Part shown: positions 45,111 to 55,914 of the stretch, one piece after another
How the letters are laid out: each line of letters starts with the position of its first letter
How positions within the stretch are numbered: position 1 is the first letter of the stretch
Source: Hydnum rufescens UP504
Taxonomy: Eukaryota > Basidiomycota > Agaricomycetes > Cantharellales > Hydnaceae
NCBI GenBank assembly: GCA_014904985.1
Contig: MU129128.1
Coordinates: 1 to 64,000, forward strand
DNA: 64,000 nucleotides
Direction: 5' to 3'
Made by a program: the position numbers and the translations under genes
Notes under the pieces: model-generated
What the model saw: only the letters and a program-made list of their open reading frames with translations
The model's database searches: none
Told to the model about the DNA's origin: nothing

Positions 45111-45589
45111 CTCAGCTAATGGTGGCAATTGCTGGTGTTGAGTCAACACTGATCCCAGTTTGAGTGGGATGTTTGTTATGAGTCATACTCATAACCTCAT
45201 ATATAAGCACATCACATGACCTTGTGGCCTTGCCACATAAGCACTGCACATCCCCCTCCACCTTCATTAATAATCCCCTTACCAATCCTCCCTTGATCTT
45301 AGTATATAAGTAGCTACTGCTCATACTCTAGCTCCTTAGAAGATTGAGAATCTATGTATCTGTGATTGTCTCTTCTCACCAATCCTCCTCTCATCTCAAG
45401 TCTCCCTGAGAATTCAGTTCCTCCACTCCATTTCTCTGTGTTCTCATCTTCCACAACATTATGTAATCCTCATGCTTCATGCATCTGATTGTCAATCATC
45501 TTAGGGGCTTCCAGTTCTTACTTGGCCTGATTACATAATCACCTCCCCATACTAGGAATGACCCTTAACAATGTTGCCCAGTCCTGCTA

Positions 45590-46100
45590 GGACCAAGGCT
45601 TTGTTGAAAAAGCTGTGTGTGGGTGCATTGTTTGTGCCCAAATCACAGCTCTCCACCAAGCCTACCTTCAAGAAAACCTGAGAAGTTTTGGCCTCACTGC
45701 AACCTATCTTCCTCACACCTATCCATCAGGACCAATTACAAACTGTTCTGATTGTTTTCCATTTCAATATAATCAATCTTCCTCATCTATCTTCACCTGG
45801 CCCTCCTGGGAGAAGGCTTTGTTGGAGGGGCTGTGTGTGTAGGTGGGATCTCTTTGCCCAAAGCACAGCTTTCCAACAAGCCCACTCTCAAGTTAATCTG
45901 ACCATTTTTGACTCCACTGTGCTCTCCACCTAACACTCAACTGGACCTAGAGGGGTCAAATATTGGCAGATCATTGCACTCTTGGGCACATTAGACTTGT
46001 CCCATTCACACCTATCCATCAAGTCCAATTATGATGTGTTCTGATCATTTTCCATTTCAATATCATCAATCTTCCTCATCTGTCTGAACCTGGTCCTCCT
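45590..46100. repeat. Tandem duplication of an about 210-300 bp unit
   Basis: 'AGGCTTTGTTG..GGGGCTGTGTGTG..CAAAGCACAGCTTTCCAACAAG' occurs at about 45596 and 45813. 'CACACCTATCCATCAGGACCAATTA..TGTTCTGATTGTTTTCC' followed by 'AATCAATCTTCCTCATCT' occurs at about 45713 and 46005. Both blocks repeat in the same order, so the unit is duplicated with an insertion in the second copy. Confidence 0.75.
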
Positions 46101-46106
46101 GCCATA

Positions 46107-47398
46107 TGTTGGTCATTTTTTCATACTTGGGGATTGAGAACAAAAAGAGGGGACCATGGGATCAATCCAAATGTTCAGGCTCAAGGGAATGCGGGTCCCT
46201 CAGGATAAAAGAATATTGCTGAAAGCAACACTTGCCCAAGCATAAAGAGTGAATTTTCATCACAGTACCACACCCTAACTCCTCTTGAGGCCTTAGACAA
46301 AATGTATTAGTATCAGTGGAAATTTCCCAACACTTCCTGCACTCAATATACACCTCAGAAGAGCAATAAGGTAACTGGCAGAAAGGTGGGATTGATCCAA
46401 AAATGATGAAAAAGGAATCAAGTCAAAAGCTTCAAAACTGAGGGAGATATTCAAAATCAAGTCAGAATAAGGAAATGTGGCTTAACCAGGTTATTTCTCC
46501 TCTCCTCCTGAACAGAATCCCATGGGGAATGGTGCAACTGGCCACCCTAAATGTACCCTTCTTCAGATATAAGATGGGTAGAGAATAATTGCCATTAACA
46601 ATCAAAAAAGCAGAGGCAATGATGGAGTGAGACATGGGGGAGATTAGTTGTAAAAGGCCAAGTTCTTATCAGATTATTTTCCCCTTCATATTCATGGATG
46701 TGCATTATTGACAGCTTTCCAGGGGTGCTTATTACAAACAAATTGGATAAACACTGACCAAGAAAATTGAAAAATACTGCTTGACAATATGAGATATGGA
46801 AGAAAATGGCCTGGAGAGTGCAGTTTTAATTTTCTCAGCTCATGTTTGGCACTGTCCAAAAGGTATGAATTGTAGCTTTCTGGGGACTATCTTGCCAAGT
46901 TGATCTAATCAAAACTGTGTGAGTAATTCCCATTACTCCTTGAGAGTGCTGCATTAGCCCCTATTAATCATGTGACAAGTCCACAAGTTGGGATCAAGGC
47001 CCAGGTGTGTAATCTGACATATTACATAATCTGAATTTATTAGAGTTGCCCTTCAAGCAGCCAGGAGGCATATGACAAAAGTGGGTGAATGATCCAAGGT
47101 CAAAGAAGGTTGGCAAGTTGAATTGCTGTATCCAGAATTAATTGGACTCAAGTATGGCTTAAACAAAAACAATTTGAGGTGGCCTGTTGAAGTGCCATGG
47201 ATGAACAATGAATTGGCTCATGTACAGGGAAAGGAATGACTTGGATTCATAGAATTCAGACATATGAGATTTGGATTGGTTCTCAAATGAATGACAGTGT
47301 GGTAATTGAAGCACAGATTGATATGGAAACTGATTCATCTATTTGAACAATCATCCTTGGCTGGGGTTTGTATCTAGTAGGGATTTACCCCTCCAACA
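46107..47398. mobile_element. Family A solo repeat copy A5 (decayed start)
   Basis: From about 46135 (GATTGAGAACAAAAAGAGGG) it matches copy A4/A6 to the CCCTCCAACA end at 47398. The first ~50 bp do not match well, so the start is uncertain. The 4-mer after the end is CCAC, compatible with a decayed CCGC target. Fewer CpGs than in A1 or A2, hence older. Confidence 0.75.
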
Positions 47399-47402
47399 CC
47401 AC

Positions 47403-48590
47403 TGACCCCATGAGGGGCATTTCCTGAATTTCTGCACCCCCTTCTGATCCCCTGCTCTCCATGTAGTATTGATGTTGATTGTAGAAGTACAAGGATATCT
47501 GGGTCAAAGAAATGCTTTTTAGGCTATTTCAGCTCTAAGTCTTACCAGGCAGCCACACTAGTAAAGCTGGGCAACCTAGACATGTAATTAGGTAACCTGG
47601 TAAGGCTAGCCTCAGGACTTAAGAGTCCTTTTGATCCATAAATGGTAGTCAATATTGAGGGAAACATTAAGGGCCATAGCAACCCTAAATTAGACCTCAT
47701 AAAGGCACCATAGCAACACCATTAGGAGATGCTGTGCTCTTCTAGAACATGGACTCCACCCTTCTAGAACCATTGCTGTGCTACACCCTTCTAGAATGTG
47801 TGAGTCATAAGATATTTTTCGGGTAGAACAATAAGTTCATTTGGGAACAATAAGGCATATGAGTCATAGATGAGTCATAGGTTATTTTTAGGATAGAACA
47901 AAAGGTTCATTTCCCATCCTTCTATAACTAGACAGGGGAATGCTTCATAATAGGGGCTCTCTGACAGGCATAAAAGGAGGGGGAATCTTAGGTAGAAAGA
48001 CAAGAAATTCAGAGGTAGCCCCCAGCAGTCTCTCTATTCTTCACACACCCAGAAGAAAAAGAGGGGATTCCCCAATATTCACTCTATTCTTCACACATTC
48101 AGATCACCTTAGCCACACTAGACTAAGTTCTACAGTAGAAAAGGAGAAATCTGACTTCACAAGTATTGGAAGACCAAGCCTAGCATAAATAAGTCTAGCA
48201 CAGCTTATCAAGAGGAAGATCTTCAGTACACTTGGAGAGGATTTAAGGCCCTTAGTAACCTGGAACAAGTCTTACCTAAGTTCTTGATCGACTTCACACC
48301 CTTCTCATGCTTTAGCCCTATTCATCAACCTTTCAATCTTTCACCTCTTTCATCCAAACACTCCACACACACACTCTACCCCTATATCCAGTCCTTGATT
48401 CTTATGCCTATCTCAGTAATAAGAACCAGTTCCTTGTTGTTTACTAAAGACTAAGTCTAGACTCTGTCATTTGACTTGCTCTTGTTTTCTTCTGAACATT
48501 GGCAGGAAACCCCAACATTGATGATTGTCAATTGACATCAAGAAAATTAGGCCCACTAGGCCAGCAAAATGACCTCAAATGGTACTCCTT
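47403..48590 (+). repeat. Putative LTR/promoter remnant related to family B
   Basis: Contains GAGTCATAAGATAT, GAGTCATAGATGAGTCATAGG and 'agaacaaaaggttcatt' (47805-47915), the same words as the family B upstream region (gagtcattcataaacagaacaaaagggtt), then a TATA-like CATAAAAGGAGG at about 47970. No coding frame. Likely a diverged relative of family B in the plus orientation. The ends are not defined. Confidence 0.45.
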
Positions 48591-48720
48591 TTGAGGAGAC
48601 CAACCTAAGTGGTTGACCAAGGTGTTTTGTTGAAACAACCTTGGGGTATATGTGTGCCTCTGAAGGTCTGTGTGCAAGTTTGAATCTCAGTTGTGGGATG
48701 TTTGAGTGAGAGTTGTGGTT
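48590..48720 (+). repeat. tRNA-like (SINE head-like) segment
   Basis: CTAAGTGGTTGACCAAGGTG resembles a pol III box A, the arm CAAGGTGTTTTGTTGAAACAACCTTG can pair (ends CAAGGT..ACCTTG), and AAGTTTGAATCTC resembles box B about 75 bp later. It is followed by GTTGTGGGATGTTTGAGTG, which also lies next to the FB2 loop. No acceptor stem or CCA end is seen, so it is not a tRNA gene. A SINE head or tRNA pseudogene is possible. Confidence 0.4.
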
Positions 48721-49785
48721 CTCTTCCCCCTATTCCAACTACATCTTCTTCTACAGTTGCAAAGTCTTTGCCTCCTTCAGACATATATACCCTCTTCAGA
48801 GAGTAAATAATTTCTCTGATGCTACTCTTACTCCATCCTCTTCTACAGCTTCAGATTCTTTACCTCCTTCACAGCCTTCACAGATACACCCCTTCTTCAG
48901 ACAGTAAATGGTTTCCCAATGCAATGACTAGTGTACAGTAGCATCTAGATAAGCCACAGACCAGCCTTCATTACCTTTCCCACCAACTCACCCTCTCTCT
49001 TCATAACTGCTGTGTATCATCCATTTTCTGTGCAATTTTCATCATGCAAACCCTGAGTTTTTTTGGAGAGACTTGACAAGGTCTTCCTTTTTGACAGTTT
49101 TCTCATTGTTGTTCAGACCATTAAATGATTTGGCATATTTTTCATTCATTCACAACTTTCGAACATTGACATTCTCTACATATGGATACACAATTGGCTT
49201 AGATCAAAGCTTGAATACTCATCATGTGCTTCCAAGAGGACACTTATCTTTTTCAGAATGAAGAAAAGCATTCCATACATTTTGCTTCAAGAACCAAGAG
49301 TAGGGGGGACTACATCACCTGCCAGATCTTCACACCCCACTTGTGGGAAAGATGGGTAACAACTTGCACATACTGGCTCCACAGGGCCTGAGAGATCTTC
49401 CCCATATTAGATGACATTACCCCACCCTCAGGTCCAGGCCTTCATCAAAATCCTCTCATAAGCTATTCTAGGCCATCTGTTCTGCCTGAAGGTTCTGCTT
49501 CAATACCTGGAACATTGGCCACCTTGATGGTGCTGCCACTACATTCCTGAAGCTGAGACATAACCAGTTCTGAACATGAATGTGACCCTTGACCCTTACA
49601 TCTGTGATCCATCCCAATCATTATCCTCAGCATCAACCTCAGCCACAATTGCAGCATGTGTGAGCTTGAAAATCATATGTCTTTTGATGTGAGTCTGATT
49701 CATCCACTCTGGACACAAACACAAACAACTCAGAAGTTGAGTTGCCAGAAGAGGCATGGGGGTGAGGAGCAGGAGCAGGAGCAAG
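48721..49785. other. Non-coding region
   Basis: Short frames without family features. 'CTACAGTTGCAAAGTCTTTGCCTCCTTCAGA' and 'CTACAGCTTCAGATTCTTTACCTCCTTCACA' (48755 and 48842) are an 87 bp-spaced duplication. Nothing else that I can name. Confidence 0.4.
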
Positions 49786-50040
49786 AGCAGATGAGCAAAT
49801 ATTCAGAAAAGCAGACAAGTGAGGACTGGGGGCAGAGGTGATATTGGAAGATGCAGAAAGTGAGGACTGGGAACAGATGAGTGAGGGCCAGGAGTGGATG
49901 AGATGATGTTGGAAAAAGCAGATGAGTGAGGACTGTGAGCAGATGTGAAAATAAGCAGACAAGTGAGGACCAGGAGTAGATGGGATGATATTGGAAGAAG
50001 CAGACAAGGGAGGACTGGGAGGACCAGGAGTGCATCAAGA
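49786..50040. repeat. GCAGAYRAGTGAGGAC minisatellite
   Basis: The core GCAGACAAGTGAGGACTGGG and variants recur at about 49812, 49855, 49919, 49957 and 50000, linked by 'agtagatgggatgatattggaagaa'. The mosaic unit is about 40-65 bp. The minus-strand frame across it is a by-product. Confidence 0.75.
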
Positions 50041-50785
50041 AACCCAGAATCAACTCTGTGCACTCTGGAGAAGGGACCTTACTCCTGGGCCTTCCACTGA
50101 TGCAAATTGGCTCAAACTTTTCCAGCACTGCATGCTTGCATATCTGACCTCAAATGCAAAACCACAAGCCATTTGAGTGTGTGGTTGGAGAATTATGAAC
50201 AATTTATTATTTACTCTGCTGACTTTGCATGCTGTGGAGGCTGTGGAGCAAGGTCCTCCACTCTGGAGCCTCCACAACCCATTTTGCACTTCCTGATGTG
50301 GATGAGATGATATTCAAAGAAGCCAATAAGTCAGCAGTAGGAATGAACACACCAGCTGGCAGGGTGGACCCTTGGGTTGTGGGATCTACATATCAAGTGA
50401 CCTTATCTATTCTGTCACTGAACATACTGAAACCACTGAATGGACATACTGATTTGTTGGGTTGGCTGGTCTAGTAGCCATAAATACTAGGCCAGCAGAC
50501 TTTCATTCCCCCATCAATCCTATCATTGATGGCACCCTCCTACTCCTATGCTCTCATTGCCTTATCCCCCCAACTGAGTAATAGAGCTATGTGCATCATC
50601 ATTGTGATCTTTTTGGTAATTGTCACCATCTTTATCCTTACCTCAATCTCTTGTCATCAGGTTCTGGGTCAGCAAGTGGTGTGCTGAGTAATTGACAAAT
50701 GACAGTGCCTGAGGGAAGCAAGTTTGGACCTCTTAGGCTGGCCTTTACCTATGCAGAAAAGGTCCTAAGAGGACCAGCATGTTAG
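50041..50785. other. Non-coding region
   Basis: No supported gene. 'GTGGAGGCTGTGGAGCAAGGTCC..GGAGCCTCCAC' at about 50235-50275 can form a hairpin. Confidence 0.35.
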
Positions 50786-50789
50786 TGGT

Positions 50790-51240
50790 GACCAGCTGCT
50801 ATTCAAACTCACCTCTGGGAGCTCTTGGCATACTGATATCCAGCAGTGCCTGTGAAGAGTTCTTATCAGGGCTTGCTTCCAGCAGCTGCTGTTATACTGA
50901 GAGCCAGCATCTCCAATTCATTGTATTTTGGCTCCAATGTGGATGTGCTTCCTGCAGGTGCTGGCATACTGAGACCTAGCTGCTCTAATAATGAACAATG
51001 ATAAGCTGCTATATGGGCATGCAGCTCTTAAGAGTCAGAGCCAGCAGCTCCTATCTCTTCTATAGTAGGTGATATAAGATCCAAAGAGCTGCTCATAAGC
51101 ACCAATGAGCTGGTATGTGGCAGTGCTTCTAGCCTGCTGGTGTACTGAAAGCTAGCAGCTCTTATAATGAGCAATAATCAGCTGCTGGATGGGCATGCAG
51201 CTACTGAGATTTAGAGCCAGCAGCCCCAATCTATCTCATA
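50790..51240. repeat. Tandem repeats of about 170 bp (AGCAGCTGCTG-rich)
   Basis: 'CTGGCATACTGAGACCTAGCTGCTCTAATAATGAACAATGATAAGCTGCTATATGGGCATGCAGCT' (from about 50959) recurs at about 51129 with few changes, followed both times by 'gag..tcagagccagcagc'. Earlier partial copies lie at about 50820 and 50870. Period about 170 bp. Confidence 0.82.
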
Positions 51241-51315
51241 ACTACTTGATACAGCTTAGGCTTGAGTGCACCCACTGGTAGTACAACAAATCATGGGTGC
51301 ATGGGAAGGGACTGA

Positions 51316-51395
51316 AAGTCCAGTGGTCTAAGCAGCCAAAGTCCTGGCTGCCCTACAATGAGGTGAGAGGTTCAAATCATGCAGTTGGAACATTT
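51316..51395 (+). repeat. tRNA-like segment (box A, anticodon-like arm, box B)
   Basis: GTCCAGTGGTCTAAGCAGCC resembles a box A with D-loop, GCAGCC-AAAGTCCT-GGCTGC can form an arm, and GAGGTTCAAATC resembles box B with the T-loop (GGTTCAAATC). The stem before the box A start and a clean acceptor are missing and the T-stem pairs poorly, so I read it as a tRNA-derived repeat or pseudo-tRNA. Confidence 0.45.
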
Positions 51396-51959
51396 CTGCT
51401 GACCAATCATACTTACCACAGCAATAAGGCTGATCAGTCAGCAGTCCCCAACCAGAGGTAGACATACAACCATGCCAATTCCAACCCTAACCCCTAACAG
51501 TCCCCAATCATCAACAATACTCCTAGACATGACAGTAGATGTTCCCAACCTATCATGTGAAGTCCAACCCCCAACAATCCCCAACATCTAGCTGCATGAT
51601 GAGCACCTGCTGTGCAATGAATAGCTCTTGAATGGAGAAACAAACAACTTCAAAGATATGAATTGTAGTAGCTGCTGAAGCTACAATAGTATTAACAGCC
51701 TGTGAGCAGCTCCAATACATCAGGGAGACACTTGGACCTGGAAGGTCTGGAAGCCAGGAGTGGCTGTGCATATATACAAGCAGCCATATATAGAGATCTT
51801 ACATAAGCCACCATGAATAAAACATTACATAAGCTGCCATATATAGAAATATTGCATAGGCCACCATATATAGTAATATGACATACACTGCCACATATAG
51901 TAATATTACATAAGCTTCCATATATGGTAATATTACATAAGCTGCTATATATGGTTATG

Positions 51960-52615
51960 GATGCTGTGGTTCAGGTTTAAACCTGTGGAACCTGAGTTTA
52001 AACCTGAACCTGACCCAGGTCAGGTTCCATTGGGGTCAGGTTTCATTTCATTTTCTTCAGGTCAGGTTCAGGTTTTGCCCTTGCCCTGAATCCAAAAACC
52101 AGTCTGAAACCAGGTTTAAACCTGAACCTGAAAGGTAGGGTGTAGGTTCCATTCCATGTAAATTGACCACTATTCTGCCACCAAATCTGGCAATTTACAC
52201 ATGTGACTGTAGTTCTGGAGTCAGAAGTCACATGACTTGGCCATCAAATGAGGTAATTGGTGCAGGTCACAAGTCACATGACAGAATGTAGTGATGAAAT
52301 ACCATCTCCAGAAGATGTGTGAGCAGTAAATTGAAGTGAAAGGGGGCTAGGAAGGAGATGTGGATCTAAAGCAGGATGTAAAGGGAGTGGCAGAGGCAGA
52401 GACTTGAGCAGAGGGTCTAGATATTCTGTAGTACCCCCTGAACATGTTGGCTTCCCTCATACCTCAGGTTTCAGGTTTAAACCTGAACCTGACCTGAATG
52501 AGACCAAACCTCAGGTCAGGTTCAGGTTTTGCCCTCATGGGTGATTTTGGAACCTGGTCAGGTTTAGGTTTTGCCCAAATTGGGCAAAACCTGACCAAAA
52601 CCTGACTGTGGCAAC
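51960..52615. repeat. CAGGTTTAAACCTG-rich block
   Basis: The palindrome CAGGTTTAAACCTG occurs at about 51973, 52107 and 52469, with the extended word TTTAAACCTGAACCTGACC and GGTCAGGTTCAGGTTTTGCCC (52058, 52514, and in part 52557). The first and last ~60 bp are partly inverted (gtggttcaggttt.. / ..aaacctgactgtggcaacc). It may be a small inserted element. Confidence 0.65.
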
Positions 52616-52640
52616 CATATATATGGTAATTTTACATAAG

Positions 52641-52996
52641 CTGCCACATATAGTAATATTACATAGGCTGCCATATATAGTAATATTGCATAGGCTTCTA
52701 TATAGGATAGGGAATGTTACCTAAGCAACTACAAAAGAAAAATTACATAAGAAGCCATAAAAGGAAACATTGCATAAGCTACTATATATGGGTTGCTATG
52801 TAAGCACCCATCCATAGGCAACTGCATGGGCACTTACATAGCAACCCATATATAGTAGCTTATGCAATGTTTCCTTTTATGGCTTCTTATGTAATTTTTC
52901 TTTTGTAGTTGCTTAGGTAACATTCCCTATCCTATATAGAAGCCTATGCAATATTACTATATATGGCAGCCTATGTAATATTACTATATGTGGCAG
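52641..52996. repeat. 169 bp near-perfect inverted repeat, 18 bp loop
   Basis: Arms 52641-52809 and 52828-52996 are reverse complements, with one mismatch that I can see near the loop (AAGCACCC vs GGGCACTT). Loop 52810-52827. The arms contain GTTACCTAAGCAACTACAAA and complement, so this is more than simple repeat. Confidence 0.92.
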
Positions 52997-53135
52997 GGTA
53001 TGCAATATTACTATATATGGTGGCCTATGTAATATTTCTATATATGGTGGCCTATGTAATATGGTGGCCTATGTAATATTTCTAAATATGGCAGCTTATG
53101 CAATATCACTATATATGGCAGCTTGTGTATTATTG

Positions 53136-53310
53136 CCTAATTGTTTTGCCTGAGGCTTCTGAAGCCTCTGAAGATTCTTGAAGTTTTACTTCAGAGGCCT
53201 TCAAAAAAGGGCATTGTGTTGGGACTTCAAGAACTTCAGACCTTCAGAAGTCTTCAGAGTGGCTTTTGATTTTCCTGATGTAGTGCTTTAAAGCAGCAGC
53301 AATAAACAGA
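53136..53310. repeat. GAAGCCTC/GAGGCTTC palindromic stretch
   Basis: GAGGCTTCTGAAGCCTCTGAAG at about 53152, then 'cttgaagttttacttcagaggccttc', 'gacttcaagaacttcagaccttcagaagtcttcag': short overlapping palindromes, no gene. Confidence 0.6.
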
Positions 53311-53499
53311 TTGCTGTGCTGCAGTTCTTCTATACATGAAGCCAAAAGCTCCAATGGAAAAGAGAATGAGGCTCCATCTCAAGGCATCCTACTATGGCAC
53401 TACCAATTCCTATCCCCCCTCCCTTGCTCTCTGTGCTCTGTGACACCCTACACCTTTAATGTGCCCACACAAGGACAGCCTTGGAGATACAAGGGATAG

Positions 53500-53813
53500 G
53501 TTAAGCATCTGTAGGAATAGGTGCTGGACCATGGGGAGGTGCTTCCTCAGGCTGACTAAGGGTTAGTAGGTAGGTGAGTGAGCTTAGTAAGGGTCAGTCA
53601 GAGGGGCTGTGGAGGCTTTGAGGAGAGGAGTGCCCTTTACAGTTGGAGAATCCTTAGTTTCAATCTCTCAGGATTTCCACTGTGATAGGTGCAAGCCTTG
53701 TGCATGGCTGTATGCATGGTGTTGTATGCTCAGGATTTCCACTGCAATATACATGTGGTTATTCATTTCATTTCAAATTCTGTTTGTGACCTTGATGGCA
53801 GTGTTACCCTGAT
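53500..53813 (-). repeat. Diverged LTR fragment of the gypsy2 family
   Basis: From about 53570 it reads as a decayed reverse complement of the gypsy2 LTR: GGATTTCCACTGTGATAGGTGCAAG, CAGGATTTCCACTGCAATA and the closing GGCAGTGTTACCCTGA. It lies inside the LTR C remnant, so it predates or accompanies the gypsy2 insertion next to it. Confidence 0.65.
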
Positions 53814-54048
53814 GGCCTTGGAGTTGTACTTCTGGACCCTAGCAGGGAAAGCAGTCAGCAGGACAGTCCATTCCTCTTACTGATCACACCCTCCCCCCTC
53901 TTCTCCTTAGGTAGTGACTGTACCACTGGCCAGTCACTACTTTACTATCTTTCATAATTCAGTCTTGTCCCTCACAACCTTTTCCCTTGTCCTCAGAGTG
54001 AAGCCAAGCCAGTGCTAAGGGTGGCAGGATCCCCCCTTCTCCTCTTTC
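53814..54048 (-). repeat. LTR C copy C2, part 1 (split by gypsy2)
   Basis: The reverse complement matches C1 (27590-27750: AGTAGTGACTGGCCAAGTGG and CAGTCACTACCTAAGGAGAA). It continues at 63478-63569 on the other side of gypsy2, which shows that gypsy2 inserted into it. Further left it is broken by an LTR fragment at 53500-53813. Confidence 0.75.
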
Positions 54049-54783
54049 TGTCAGGGCAACACTGCTGTTGAAGCCACAAACAGAAAGAAAAAAGAGATTA
54101 ATTAACCACATGCTATTGCAGTGGGAATCCTGAGTATACACCACACAATAAGGGACACACAAGTCTTGCACCTATCGCAGTGGGAATCCTGAGAGATCAA
54201 AACTGGTGATCCCCCAACTGCAAAGGGCTATAAGTACTACTTCCTGCACACAGCCACCACAGCCTCCACAGCCACCATCACTAAGCCTCACTAAGCTGAC
54301 ACAGCCATGTTATGAATCCTGTGTGCACCTCCACATGGCTATGCCCTAACTTCCTTATGCATCCCCCTTAGCATATATACTTCCAAGGCAGTGTATGCCT
54401 GGGTACTCCAAAGGAGTCAAAGGACCATAGTGATGCTGAGGGAGTAGGGATTGGGACAGGTGGTGCAGGTTCAGGGACTGGGGCAGAGTAGGAGGGGGAG
54501 GAGGAGTCTGGATTGGCAACTGCATGGACTCACATGGGGAATGAGGGAACAACAGGTGCTGACAAGGGCACCAATGCTGCCACTGGTTGAGGCCCAATAG
54601 TATGAGGGCAATAATAATAAGAGAAATGCCAATAATGGCAAGGATGACAATAACCCCCTTACTGAATGGAAGGAGGAGATGAGAGCATTTGAAGAAGTAG
54701 GCACCATATGATAGAGTCAATGAAGAATGATACTCTGATGGGTAAGTCCACAGGCAGAAGCAAATGTCAATTTGATCCTGACA
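54049..54783 (-). repeat. 3' LTR of gypsy2 (735 bp)
   Basis: TGTCAGGGCAACACTGC to GATCCTGACA. It lacks two short blocks present in the other LTR (near 62905 and 63258). Confidence 0.9.
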
Positions 54784-54800
54784 TTACCCCCCTTTTAGGA
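54784..54800 (-). promoter_or_regulatory. Polypurine tract of gypsy2
   Basis: The minus strand reads TCCTAAAAGGGGGGTAA directly before the 3' LTR, a typical plus-strand primer. Confidence 0.75.
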
Positions 54801-55914
54801 CTTGGCATCACAACAAGTTTGCCCTGAGTCCAGTCAAATAAGGCATGTTGAGGGACCTCAGTAAAATTTTCGAAGTGTGTGAAAGGCAGGGTATCCCAGA
54901 TAGCAGTTGCAATATGATGTGGGGAGTTCAGATGGAGGCAGTGGAAGTCATCAAGCAGCTGTTTAGAGTTGCCAAGGTTCAATTCTGGTTCCCAACCATT
55001 CTCCTCAAGGCCATAGCCTTTCCATTTAATGAGGTATTGCAGTTTTGCATGACAGAGATGACTGTCCAAGATTGTCTCAACCTCATATTCTGTGTCACCC
55101 TTTGCTGTAATGACTGGTTTGGCTACTGGGGGTTGGTGTCATTCAGGAATATGATCAGGTATGAATGGGCAGAGTTTGCTGACATGGAAAACTGGGTGGA
55201 CTTGTTGGAAGTTCCAGGTGAGTTTTAGCCAGTAGGCCAATGGTGAGATGACTTTGTCAATCAGAAAGGGACCAAACCACTTGTCATCAAACTTCTTGGT
55301 AGGGCATGTTGGTGTGATGTTTTCTGCATCAAGCCAAACTTCATCTCCTTTTTCATAACTGGGTGCAGTTTGTTGGTGAGCATCATAGAAGCATGCCATG
55401 TCAGTTGCTGCTTGGTGAAGGGCAGACTTGGCTTCTTCTGTGGCCTGCTTCATCCACTTCACAAACTCATCAACAGCCTCCAGGCAGGTTTCCTGAGTAG
55501 GCTCTGTGCCTAGGTGTGGGTGTTGGCCTGTATCAAGTTCAAAAGGAGAGTGTCAGGTGGCAGAGTGAATGCAATTATTGTAGGTGAACTCTGCTAATGC
55601 CATCCAGTCATGCCAATCATCCTGCCTCTCATTGATGAAGAGGTGTAGATATTGTTTGATTTCCTGATTGACTCACTCTGTCTGACCATCAGTTTGAGGG
55701 TGATATGCTGTAGACAGGGAAGTGTGAATGCCAAGGAGATGATTGAGTTCCTTCATAAAGGAGGATGCAAACTGGGGTCCCCAATCACTGATAATCTCTT
55801 CAGGTAAGCCATGATGCTTCCAAACATGGTCATGATAGAGTTGAGCAAGTCCTACAGAGTCAACCTCATCTGTAGTTGGGATTGCATGCATTCATTTTGA
55901 TAGGTGGTCAACCA
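54801..55914 (-). pseudogene. Gypsy2 integrase (partial core, C-terminus) and chromodomain
   Basis: Minus strand. It starts abruptly in the middle of the core (WVVVDHLSK, then a stop), then MHAIPTTDEVDSVGLAQLYH, IISDWGPQFASSFMKELN (second catalytic Asp) and STAYHPQTDGQTE (Glu), after which a TGA replaces CGA before VNQEIKQYL. The C-terminal part has EKGDEVWLDAENI and WFGPFLIDKVISP, then QVHPVFHVSKLCPF. The chromodomain (about 54985-55050) has LQYLIKWKGYGLEENGWEPE with the aromatic cage positions. The zinc-binding HHCC module and the first catalytic Asp are missing upstream (see RNase H entry), so the integrase could not work. Confidence 0.87.

Larger units (their letters stand above)
51770..53135. 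mobile_element. Foldback-type element FB3
   Basis: The left part (51775-51955) and the right part (52620-53130) are made of ~30 bp units (TTACATAAGCTGCCATATATAG and complement), the same style as the FB2 arms. The centre is a 169 bp near-perfect palindrome (52641-52996). Between the left array and the palindrome lies a CAGGTTTAAACCTG-rich block (51960-52615), probably an insertion. I cannot define the outer ends or a target duplication. Confidence 0.6.

Noticed and set aside
49639..50128. Several overlapping minus-strand frames rich in Ser/Leu/His
   Set aside because: Open in three frames at once because of the underlying minisatellite.
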